NCBI GenBank assembly: GCA_034620365.1
Contig: JAQGEQ010000010.1
Span: 682,001-746,000, forward strand
Length of the DNA stretch: 64,000 nucleotides
Source of the DNA: Pegea sp. RAD2-039
Taxonomy: Eukaryota; Chordata; Thaliacea; Salpida; Salpidae
Direction: 5' to 3'
Shown: piece after piece, positions 24,701-35,079 of the stretch
Position numbering within the stretch: position 1 is the stretch's first letter
How the letters are laid out: the number at the start of each line of letters is the position of its first letter
The notes under the pieces: model-generated
Told to the model about the DNA's origin: nothing
What the model saw: the letters and a program-made list of their open reading frames with translations, nothing else
Databases searched by the model: none
Position numbers and translations under genes: made by a program

Positions 24701-25505
24701 CACTATTGAAACTTTGTTTGGTGACAAATGTTTGGGTTTATAGGAATGGAGTATCTTCGGTTCTAGACCTCGGCATTACTCTATCATCTGACTTTAAATG
24801 GCGCAATTATGTTTCCACAATCTTTGGAAAATCAATCAACCTTGTCTTCCTTATTATAATGACCTTTAATTCTAAGGACCCATGCTTTTTTATCAATCTT
24901 TTCAAATTGTACGTACGTCCAATTCTTGAATACAACATCAGTGCATGGATGTCATATCAAGTTAGTGATATCAAAAATATTGAATCTGTTCAGGCCACAT
25001 TTACAAGATTAGTATGCAGGAAACTTAAATTACATACGATAGTTATAAACATCGTCTAAGATTCTTCAATTTAGATACTTTGGAAATCCAACGGATAAAA
25101 TACAACTTAATTCTTATTTTTGAAATTATCCACAATTTAGTTGACATTCAGTTTGATGATTTCTTTTCTATTAGTCTTTCCCTCAAGTTATATCAGCTCA
25201 GACGACACACATAACATCTTAATTAGCCTATATCACCTAGTACAAGGGTCAGAGCAAATTTTTTCTCATACCATACAATTAATACATGGAACCAGCTGTC
25301 ATCAGACATTGCCATGTCGAAGTCACTCGCGTTATTCAAGCAGAAGTTGGACCGTTATAATATTGCCAATGTTGTCATTTCTAAACTGTTATTTTTTTCT
25401 CTTTCTTATATTATTAACATTCCATGTAATTGTTCACTGTTATATGCTTTGAGTGATATCGAAATACCATGTGTTACATCTTTTACTTTCTATATTTTTG
25501 GCTAG
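24701..25505 (+). mobile_element. Decayed non-LTR retrotransposon 3' end (CR1/Jockey type)
   Basis: Three broken frames together match the C-terminal part of LINE reverse transcriptase proteins. The frame from 24706 reads LDLGITLSSDFKW, then LYVRPILEYNISAW and IESVQATFTRLVCRK. From about 25045, in another frame, comes HRLRFFNLDTLEIQRIKYNL. The end has NTWNQLSSDIAMSKSLALFKQKLD in mixed frames around 25285-25350. These are the usual landmarks of CR1/Jockey-clade elements after the polymerase core. The catalytic YxDD region is absent, so this is a 5'-truncated and frame-shifted dead copy. Confidence 0.85.
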
Positions 25506-25545
25506 ATAGATAAGATAAAGTTAAGAATCAGACTGCTTTTTTATC

Positions 25546-26276
25546 ACCTTGACTTGGAAAAACTTCTTGGTCAACAACACTTCACCGATAATAACTTTTC
25601 TCACAAACCTTCTTATGCTTGTAAAATTCTAAGGACTCCCCTGCTTTTAGTATCTACCTTGATAACAATTTGTATGCTTCTAAACAAGCTTTTGTAGATG
25701 TTTTCACAAATAAGTAAACGCTAAAAATTATTTCTGGTAAATTAAGTGTTTGTATCTTGAAAGAACTTTTTACTTTTATTGATGAAATAGAAAGAGCTTT
25801 TTCATCCTATTATTAATTAAAGTTTAACTTTCAAGAAAATCATTGAGAAGTTTAGAGATTGGTTTAAGTGAAAAGTTAAATAACTCATGCTACATTTATC
25901 TCTGTTTTTTAAATGTTAAAATCGGTTATCAAATGCTAGATCAGTAGTTTGTAGCTTGCTTGGATGTGAAGAGTTTAGGTTACTTAAAATAGGAAATTAT
26001 TCACTCCAGTGAAAGTGTTGTCGTTAATTTGAAAAGAGTTTTTCATTTTTCGATTTGTTCTTTTTGATAGCATTTTAGTAACTTACTTTACGAGAACAAT
26101 TTTTGAATAAACGCTTTTAAATATCTTGTTTAATTGTCAGAAACACCAATATAGTTTCTCTTTTGAATCTTTTTTTACTTTTATTTTGTTCACAAAAATC
26201 ATGCTAGAAAGCTAGAGTACAAAAAGCAAATACTTTCATTAAAATATAAACCTACTAAAGTTTTTGAATGAGTGAA
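25546..26276 (-). repeat. 731-bp inverted repeat, right copy
   Basis: Reverse complement of 2759-3489. It lies 1.1 kb beyond the outer edge of the right palindrome arm and directly after the LINE remnant, while the left copy lies 6.4 kb outside the left arm with the astacin gene in between. Confidence 0.88.
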
Positions 26277-27802
26277 AATATAACGAAAATTATTTATTTA
26301 CATTTCCTTCTGTTATAAAAGAATGGTTATAAGCTTCACTTCTTTCTTTGTTATGTGTTTTTGTATGCTAATTTCCTTGTTTAATCATCTATTGTAGTCT
26401 TATCAAACATCATTAATCTTGTAAAGCGGCAACTTTTTTGAAAAATCTATCTTGTCCTGGCTTTTTAAACAACAACCAGTTTTAGCTATTAGAGATTATG
26501 TTTGACAGATTACTATTTTAAATGGTCTCAACAATGGTACTTTACTAAAGATTCTTTTCACAAAAGTTATAATACTAAACTGGTTGTAAAATAACTTCTC
26601 TCATATATAAATCTCTACAACAATCCATGTAAATCTTTTATCAATTCTATGGTAAGTAATTTAGTCTGCTTAATTAGGATTGGAAAATTGTAGTCATTAT
26701 TTAACTTAATGCTTCAGGATTTCATCTGATTAGTAATATAGTAATATAATGAGCTTTTAATTTTGATATCTGACAAAATAATATAATTATTATTATTATA
26801 ATATATCTGTATTGATTATCGGCTATGAAATAGAACAAATTTTCTATCTAATCTTCCCATAAATAATTACATAAACAATCAAAAAGTTATTTTCTTTATG
26901 CAAGGTTCTATTAAATATATAAACAATGTAACTTTGTAACAAAACAAATAAAATTCAAAGTATGTAAAGATAAATAACATCAGAGTCAAATACTGCAAAT
27001 TAAACATCAATTTTCTACTTAAATCAAATAAACATAGCTTGAACATAAAAGTAATAATATTTATCTATTTTTTTTTTATTCAGCGCATAGCTGCAGATGG
27101 CAAGTTAACCAGCTCTTATAACGAGCAATGCGAAAACAATATGTCTACAGAAAGATAATAAAAATTACTTTAGTATCACAGCTTAGCACAATTAGTATAT
27201 AAAAGTAGGAGCAGTGCAGAGGTATAAGTTATAAATCAAAAACGAAAAAATGAAAAAAATGAATAAAATTGGCCACATCATATATCAATTGTTAAGGTAA
27301 TTATTTTAAACATATTTTCTAAACAAAGTTCTTACAAAACTAACAGATTTTGATGTAGTGATGGAGTCAGGAAGAAAATTCCTTATTAAAAATCTGTTAA
27401 TACATTAGACGTTACCAAAGTTTTTGAACAGATTATTTTTGAATACCAAATCTTTGAGTGTGTATGAAAGATTGCGATCTTTAGAGAAGTCATTGAAGTT
27501 AAGATGATAGAAAGCCATGAAAATTGTTAACAGTAGTACAAAGTTGAACTAAAGATGTCGATATTGCAAGAAATTAATATTAAGCTTATAGAGACATTTC
27601 TGTAATGAATAAAAGGTATGTCACGTCTAACGAGAGCTTTCCGAGTAAACGACTAAATGACTTAACTGTTCATTGCACCTCGTAGATAAAATTGAATTAG
27701 CCTTAAAATAAATTAATACAATTCCTTCAAACAATAAGCTTTGTAAAATAATAAGGCAAAAATTTAATTCAGATATGTTTCAGAAACAATGAGATTGCAT
27801 TT
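26277..27802. other. Intergenic DNA 3' of the first GTPase gene
   Basis: AT-rich, no exon recognised. It includes one member of a weak direct repeat pair (27078-27410). Confidence 0.4.
27078..27410 (+). repeat. Diverged direct repeat, copy 1
   Basis: Aligns by eye with 29898-30190 in the same orientation. Both start ATTCARCGCATRG, pass through a CACARYTTAGCAYAATTARTATA segment and AATCAAAAAYGAA, and end near TTGTAGTGATG/AAATCTGTTAA. Many substitutions and small indels show it is old. Confidence 0.55.
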
Positions 27803-28384
27803 TCACAAAACGGCTTCTTGGTTATTTATGTAAGGCTTCACACATGAAAGAAATGTGTTAAAAGCGTTGTCGACATTGTGACCAGTTTTTGCACTTGTTT
27901 CAAAAAATAAAGCTCCGATTTCATCAGCAAGTTTTTCACCTTCCTTGGTGGAAACTTTTCGTAAACTTTCATCCTCACATTTATTACCACAAAGGAGTAA
28001 ATAAACAGGATTCCGACAGTTTTCTAATGCAATCCTCAACCAGGACTTCAGATCTTTAAAGCTATTTTTATCACAAATATCGTAAACGAGCACCAATCCA
28101 TTGGCGCGTCCATAAAAGTCTACTGTTTCCAAATTATACTCTTTCTGACCTGATGTATCCCATAAAAAGACTCTTTTTTTTTGCTCACTCCTCCCAATAT
28201 CTTTTGTCAAAAACTCAATCAAACAAGTTTCTTGTGTTTCTTCAGTAAACTTTTGGTTTACATATTGCTGTTGAAGTGATGTTTTACCAGTCTTCTCAGA
28301 ACCAATGAGAAATAGATGAATTATTCTCTCAAAATTAACAGATTTTTCTTGTCTTTCAGCATAAAATTTGCAGTCATTATTCAT
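27803..28384 (-). CDS. Rab-like small GTPase, 193 aa, single exon
   Basis: Ras-superfamily GTPase fold. P-loop GSEKTGKTS (residues 28-36), G3 DTSGQKE (76-82), G4 NKCE (134-137) and G5 ETSAK (162-166); spacing and the GALFFETSAKTG segment are Rab-like. G4 has Glu where NKxD normally has Asp, which may weaken guanine specificity. The C-terminus ends QEAVL with no terminal cysteine pair or CAAX box, so the usual prenyl anchor is missing. The coding region is intact and intronless. An acceptor-like TTTATATTTTCAAAG lies 21 nt upstream of the start (exon edge 28405), so the mRNA may still be spliced in the leader. It is clearly paralogous to the gene at 34357, with the shared core SLLxCGNKC-ESLR-VST-EGE-LA. 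Cargo and pathway unknown. Confidence 0.87.
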   Translation of the reverse strand: MNNDCKFYAERQEKSVNFERIIHLFLIGSEKTGKTSLQQQYVNQKFTEETQETCLIEFLTKDIGRSEQKKRVFLWDTSGQKEYNLETVDFYGRANGLVLVYDICDKNSFKDLKSWLRIALENCRNPVYLLLCGNKCEDESLRKVSTKEGEKLADEIGALFFETSAKTGHNVDNAFNTFLSCVKPYINNQEAVL

Positions 28385-28694
28385 ATTATAATTTATGTAT
28401 TAAACCTTTGAAAATATAAATATCTTGAGTCTTCTAGTATTATAATCTTAATGAATTATTTTCAGACTTAAATATCTTAATTTGAATTATCCAACAGTTT
28501 ATATACAAAAGCTTTTTGCAATATTGATGCTTTCTCTGACTTGCCGAAAAGAAGTAAACAAAGCAATAAAAAACAACTTTATATGATTCAGCTTATATAA
28601 TAAACAACAATATATCAACCCAAATATTATCTGATTTTATTTGTTTTCTATAGTTTTCAATATTTGTCAAAAACATTTATACTTAGTTTCATAA

Positions 28695-28752
28695 TATTAA
28701 TTAATATTAATTATAATTAATTAATTATAATTAATATATTAATATTAATATG
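28695..28752. repeat. AT-only palindromic tract
   Basis: About 58 bp made almost only of TTAATATTAATTA-type words, which read the same on both strands and could fold into a hairpin or cruciform. It lies about 310 bp upstream of the GTPase start. Confidence 0.8.
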
Positions 28753-30470
28753 TTTAATTAAAGCTCTGAATGTTTTGAAATTATTATTATTAGATAAATA
28801 AACAATAAATAAGTAATTTGCAAAATCTTCTTTTCAATACTTAAATATCTAAGAGTACTTTTTGCTTCGTTTTAATTAAGTAATTTTTATAGTTGAATTT
28901 AATTTAATACTTTCATACTTTTAATTACTAATAGCCATAGAATTATAAACTTTATATTTAAAGTACTCTGCTATTAGATTCACAAAATCAAATATATCTA
29001 CTTGAATACTTGCTACTAAAAAATTAAAAAAAAAACTCTAGGAACTGACTAACGCCCAAATAAGCTTTTAAACTATTTAAATTAAGCTTTCATTGTACCC
29101 TTTTAAACCTTTATATATTATTTACCTTAGAGTTATGCAATCGAATTAATTAGTAAAAGTTGTGGAAGGAATTAGTAAAAACAAAAAACTAGTTGCATAC
29201 TAAGATTATTATCCTATTTTTTATTTGATTACTTTTGTAAATGTTACTTTCCTCTATAAAGTAAAACCAAAAGATATTTTTTTACTTTTTATACCATTAA
29301 TTATTTGAAAAACACCATTTTATTTATCAAGTTGAACTAACTTTAATTTAATAAACTAATCATTAGTTTTCAATAGTAAAATGTTTAAGAAGACCTTAAA
29401 AAAAATTAAACAAAATATGAAAATATAAAAGAATACCAGATAGTAAATAAATTAGTTTTGTTTGTTATTTGTATACATTTTTGTAATGAAGCTTTGTAGG
29501 AAACTTTTCAGTTGTAGCACAAATGAAGATGTACTTTTTTTGTATTACTTTAAGTATTCTTAGATTTTTAGCGCAGAGAATAGTTTACAGTCTTCAAAGT
29601 TTAAATTTCGAGAATGTTAAAGTTTTCCTAAAAATTAAATAACGGTTTTCAATCAGCTAAAATCTTCCTAAGAGCAATACCCAATGTAAGTTTGTTTTAA
29701 AAAGATAATAATTATATTTTATAATATTTTTTAGAACTGGTAGTTTATTATTTAACTCTTAAAAGCTATTTTGAGAAATCAAACAGATTTATACTTTTAA
29801 ATGAAGCATCACTCGCGACATAAACTGACGAAATTCTGATCTTTTACAAAATAAACCAAAAGAAAAATTCAATTGATTTATTTCTTATTTATTCAACGCA
29901 TGGTTTCAAATGACAAATTCTACTACTTTTATAGCGAAAAATGAAAAAGTGTTATGTACCACAATTTAGCATAATTAATATAGAAAGAATAGAAACATTA
30001 ATATAAGTAAAATATGAATTATTAATCAAAAATCGAATATAACAAAATAAGTAAAAAAAGCGAAAAACTGGAAGTCATATAAATTCACTTGTTAATGAAA
30101 TTACTTAAATTATTGATTTTGAAATTTTTTTAAAAAAGGATTTTGTATAGTGATGAAATTCGGGTTAAAAAAGCTGTTAATTCCACTGAGTGTTATTAAA
30201 GTCACTGAGTGGTAACTAGTTACAATAATCAGTAGGTGCACAAGGCTTGGATCTGATCATAACTTGCAATCCTAAAGCTTAACCTAATACCAAAGACTTT
30301 TTACGAGCTTAGACTGAAATTTAGATTTGAATTCTCACAGAATGATATAAAAACCTGATGAAAAGTTTAAACATAGCTCTACTTACCTGACAAAACCCAA
30401 ACATAACTATTCTATGCGAGAGTAGAATACTGAGAGTCGGTCCTACTGAGCTTGAGAATTCGTATTTCTA
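28753..30470. other. Intergenic AT-rich DNA between GTPase gene and LINE region
   Basis: No gene recognised; contains the second member of the diverged repeat (29898-30190). Confidence 0.4.
29898..30190 (+). repeat. Diverged direct repeat, copy 2
   Basis: Partner of 27078-27410. The two copies bracket the first GTPase gene. Confidence 0.55.
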
Positions 30471-31600
30471 TGACTGAAAGCATTTTTTTTTTGCAAAACT
30501 AATAACATGGAAGATCTAGATTATTTCTACTTTATCTTCTCACTCTGCAGCTCATACTCTTGAAAGCAAGTTTAAAAGATAGATACAGAGAATAGGGATT
30601 GAGGAGAAATGAGTTGAATAAGAACACTTAAAAATGGCGCTGCATCAATCTGCTAACTACTACAACTAAAGTGGAGACTTTAATAGCTAGATAACCGATC
30701 CAGCTTTTTTAACTACCTACCGATAGCTATTTGGAACAATCCACGTTGTAGGCAACAACTCCTATGCAAGAGAAGAATCGATGAGATTAAGAAGGCAGAA
30801 ATTGTTCTTGTTGCTTAGACACACACAAGTGTATAAGTTTACTGGTGGAACAAAACCATCTTCTGTCGCAGCATTGGGACCACTATGGTATATAGCAAGC
30901 TTAGATATTTCAGTACGACGTCACCATACAGCCTCTGATTCCAGCAAGCTGAAGCCGGATATTGCTGATTAGAAGAATAAAGAAAAGCTACTAACAGTTC
31001 TTAAAACGGTAATAGTAGCAGAAAGCAGCGACCTACAAATAGCAGACCGACAAACCCAAGAAGTACGACACCCAATTAAAGTTAAGCCGCGAATGATGTG
31101 GATTGGTATCTGGGCGCCAACAACTTAAAATATATTGATATTTTCTTCTTATATTCGTTGCTTTTAGGTGAAAGTTTTTCGTTTAGGTTTGAAAAGAATA
31201 TTTTTATTTGTATAGAGTAATGATAATAACTCCATAAAAGAGTTTTATTCAACTTTTAAAAGGCGACTAGCAATAACGATAAGTAACAACGATACATGAT
31301 AAAACAAAACCAAGTCTGCTACAAAATGGCCCAGGTAAATAAAGGAATGAAGAATGACACACTTACGTAAGCGGGAAAATATTCTGCTGTAGCTTAATTC
31401 AAATACATCACAAATATTTTATATTATTTCACGATTAAAACTTCCAGCTTAAATTGCTTCATACCTTGCAAAAAAAATTTGGTATCTTGCTATCTTAATT
31501 TCAGATTTTAGAATAAATTAGCAAAGCTAACTGTTAAAATTGTACTATCACTATTCTCATAAAAGAACTGTAAACTGGTATCTAAAAAGTTAATTGAGAA
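30471..31600. other. Probable decayed repeat, unidentified
   Basis: Less AT-rich than its surroundings. It has a short open frame (30781-30972) and a further frame ending MMWIGIWAPTT before a stop near 31128. The composition suggests an old mobile element, perhaps the 5' part of the LINE remnant just downstream, but I see no diagnostic motif. Confidence 0.4.
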
Positions 31601-32340
31601 GGTGCGGTTTCATCAACCCTTTTCTCAATATTCTTGAGTATGACGCTAGGCCACCCAACCTTAAGTCCTGATGACTAAGGCACAGTCTATGTTAGGTGCC
31701 GCCTTGTTTGCTGCCTATTTAAGCTCAGACATAAAGACTAAAGACTTTAAGACTAAAGCTTTTCATCATTCAGTTCGTAAACTTCTTTTCACCGAGGATG
31801 CTGGTTTAGCAGCACACACTGAACTGGCGCTGTAAAGAATAACATCTTGCTTCGTGAAGACCATCTTTGGACTTGAAGTGAGTTTAAAAAGATAAAAGAG
31901 TCCACCAACCTGCTTTATATCAACAGCAAAAAACTCACATCCGTTCAGTTTTTCAATTATCTGGGTAGTATAAGATCATTTGATGCTAATATCAGTTGAA
32001 GTAGACAACAGATTAACAATGAAAAACAGAGTCTTATTTCGACTTCAAAAAAAAGATCAATGTGTACAGAGCTGCACCTTTGTACGGATCTAGGTTTTAT
32101 ACGTTCACTTTCAAGTAGTGGGATTTCATTTCTTTTGGAACTGTGCTTGTTACAGCTAAGTTTACAAAGCACCGACTTTGTTGGGTCGGTCATATCTTCA
32201 GAATGAAGACTAAGCGTTCACCCAAAATTGCATTGTGTGGTGAGCTTTTATCCGGCTGCAGAAACAAAAGTGCTTCTAAAAGAGGTACAAGGATCTATGG
32301 ATGTGTATACAACACACTCAGCTGCCTCAGTTTTCAGCAG
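31601..32340 (+). mobile_element. Decayed non-LTR retrotransposon (reverse transcriptase 3' part)
   Basis: Fragments in several frames match the region after the polymerase core of RTE-like LINEs. EDAGLAAHTE near 31795 corresponds to the FADD-ALxAHTE catalytic block, with the first Asp not intact. FNYLGS near 31950 matches the FxYLGSxIS block. HRLCWVGHIFRM near 32170 matches HRLRWxGHVxRM, followed by a GELLSGxR block near 32240. Stops and frameshifts throughout make it a relic. It differs in type from the element at 24701. Confidence 0.82.
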
Positions 32341-34356
32341 ATCGTGCAGTATGGAGAATTATTATCAGCATTACACCAACACCTCTTATGAGTTCGGCCA
32401 GTGCAGTTGCAGCAAACAAAAGTGAAAGCGTGATAAAAGTTACGCTGTCACCCAGCAACTGCTTCATTCACCGGTTTTCACATCACAGTGATCAACTTTT
32501 ATACCCTTCCTTATGTTCCTCCAATATTTTTTTAATGTTTGCATCTAGCTTCCTTTTTTTCTTCTTAAGACTACTTCAGACTTTTGCTCGTTTTTTAACT
32601 TTTAGTTGCTTTCAAATTAGTCTTGATTACGTAGCTAAAGTTGATTCAACAAATTGCAATTTATGAATCTTTTCTTTCTTAAAATTAAAATGAAAAGATA
32701 TAAATTGTACTAAAGATTTAGTTTATTACTTAGCAAATTTGTAGAGCAATCATGTCTTATAGCTCATTTGTTCAGTTCTAATTACTTGAATTGATAAATT
32801 TAGATAATTTACATCTAATTTGAATTTGAAAATAAATTTTAAAAAAGTTAGGTAAAGCTGTTTTGCATCACTTGCAGAGTTTAACATTTTTTCAAAACTT
32901 GTAATTATTTTAAATAGATTTGTTTAAAGTAGATTTTTTCAGTAAGTCATAAAACATAAATTATTTCTATTTCAAGAGTTGGAATGAAAGGACAGCCTAC
33001 TTTCAAGCATATACAAAACTAAGTTTAAAGTTACAAATTCTAATAACTAAAGTATAAAACACAAATTTCTAATTTACTCGAGTAAATAAAAAAGGCATTT
33101 GTAATAAAACCAGCTTTCAATAAAGTTATCAAAGTATTTTACTTCAACTGATTACCAAGAGTGTTTATAAAACAGTTTGCTGTCTTGCCAAATCATAGCA
33201 ACAAATCATAACTTACTTTATTATAAAATGCTTAACTAAAAAAGGTTTTATTTTAAATTTAAAGCTTTTAAAATTTACTTAAATATCTTGCTTAATAATA
33301 ATAACAAAATATTACATTATAAATTGTAGTTAGCTTTTACTTAAAACTACTTTTCAATATTTTTTATGGTAGAATTTATTATTAACTAGAAAATAGAAGT
33401 TAAGTTTTAATCTATTTAATGAAATATTTAGACATTTTATCAATTATTTCACGGTGTTTACGGAATGTTTTATGATATCGAATAGTAAAATTCTTTATTA
33501 TTGATGAAATAATTAAACATTCAAAATATCTGTGTTAGTTTTTAGAATAAATGTTTTAAAAATACTTAAAAGTCAACGAAACTTTTAGTTTTTTATATCA
33601 GAGAGTTATAATTTCATTAGTCAAACAACAAAGTGAAAAATTAAAAAACTTTAAATTTATTTACTATTTTAAATTTGAAGATTATAACAAGGATCAATAA
33701 AACTAATAAGTAGCACCATAAAAGTGAATGATTCATATATTAACATTGTAAACTTAAAAAAATCTTAATTGATTTTTGTTTGCAACCTAAAATATATTTT
33801 CTTGAAATCAAGCTCTTTGAAAACAAGAAATTATTTTTCTCTTTTACTTTTACAGAAATAAAAACAGACTTGACAAAACTTTTAATTAGATAAAAACTAA
33901 TTTCAATTTTATCTGCTAGTTATTTTTAAATGTAAAGTTTAGCGATTATTGTGGCTTCCATAATTCTGGAGTTCTAAAATCCTATGATAAATAAGTTATG
34001 TTTTTTAATTGAAGGTACAAACTTTCAAATAAATTTCTTATTTTGTGAATCTATTCAAACTGAGCTATTATTTAAAATTACAACACCTGAATTTGTATGC
34101 TACCAAAAGTAAATTTCTAATAAGTGATATTTTTATTGGTTCTTTATTTTAAACAGCAATATTTGTAAAATAGCTGTCAGAAATCTTATATATATCAAAG
34201 TAGAAGTTATTTAAAAAATATATTTCTAAAACTTATAAATTTATTTTTTATTTTACCTTTTTCTAAAGTTACTTTATTAATTATTTTATTATAACTTCTT
34301 AATACTATTGACTTTAACAGATAATTCTAGCTCTTAAAACTAACCAGAGAGTTAAA
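32341..34356. other. Intergenic AT-rich DNA
   Basis: No exon recognised. The open frame 32301-32666 overlaps the end of the LINE relic and has no family signature. Confidence 0.4.
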
Positions 34357-35079
34357 ATGGATACTCATGTTGCTGCTAAAACAGTTACTTCAAATGTTGA
34401 TAGCAAAATGTTTAATATATTTCTTCTTGGTTCTGTTGGGGTGGGTAAAACTTCACTCCTTCAACGATATGTTAAACATAAGTTCATCAGAAATACAACC
34501 AAGACTATTGTGATTGATAATATGATAAAGGAGATTAAAAAAGATGGCAAGACGATTAAGTTCTGTTTGTGTGATACATCTGGTCAAAAAGAATACAACT
34601 GTATAGAATCATTCTATTATTATCAAGCTGATGGTATTATTCTCACCTATGAGGTTTGTGACAAAAAAAGTTTTGAACAAATCAAGTCTTGGTTGAAACT
34701 TGCATTTGAGCACTGTCATGAAAGCGTTGGTTTACTGCTTTGTGGTAATAAATGTGATAAAGAAAGTTTAAGACAAGTTTCAACTGAAGAAGGTGAACAA
34801 CTTGCTGAACAAATTGGAGCTCTCTTTTTTGAAACAAGTGCAAAAACTGAATATAATGTCCACAAAGCTTTTGACTTTTTGATTTCAAATATTCTTAAGA
34901 GAAATCTTTCTCTAGTTTCTAATTTTTCAAAAGAAAAAACAACTGATAAAAACTCAAATAACACCTTGATACTAAAAGGTCTGAATGATTACTTTTTGTA
35001 TGATGATGTAATACCAGTGATTTTTAAGTATTTTATTTATTCATTTTACAGAATTTGTAAAACTTATCTTAATTCATAA
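34357..35079 (+). CDS. Rab-like small GTPase paralogue, up to 240 aa
   Basis: Second member of the local GTPase pair. P-loop GSVGVGKTS (residues 25-33), G3 DTSGQKE (73-79), intact G4 NKCD (131-134) and G5 ETSAK (159-163). After about residue 180 the sequence leaves the GTPase fold: a polar stretch and a hydrophobic, Tyr/Phe-rich end (to YLNS) with one Cys but no CAAX or CC anchor. An optional 54-nt intron (34998-35051, GTATGA to TTTTACAG) keeps the frame and would remove most of the hydrophobic part, leaving YFLICKTYLNS. Which C-terminus is used cannot be told from sequence. A pyrimidine-rich acceptor ACTTTAACAG ends at 34320, 36 nt before the start. The minus-strand open frames opposite it are shadows. 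Confidence 0.88.
   Translation: MDTHVAAKTVTSNVDSKMFNIFLLGSVGVGKTSLLQRYVKHKFIRNTTKTIVIDNMIKEIKKDGKTIKFCLCDTSGQKEYNCIESFYYYQADGIILTYEVCDKKSFEQIKSWLKLAFEHCHESVGLLLCGNKCDKESLRQVSTEEGEQLAEQIGALFFETSAKTEYNVHKAFDFLISNILKRNLSLVSNFSKEKTTDKNSNNTLILKGLNDYFLYDDVIPVIFKYFIYSFYRICKTYLNS

Noticed and set aside
30781..30972. 63-codon frame near the LINE relic
   Set aside because: Not recognisable as any protein and surrounded by repeat-like DNA; kept only as part of an unidentified repeat region.
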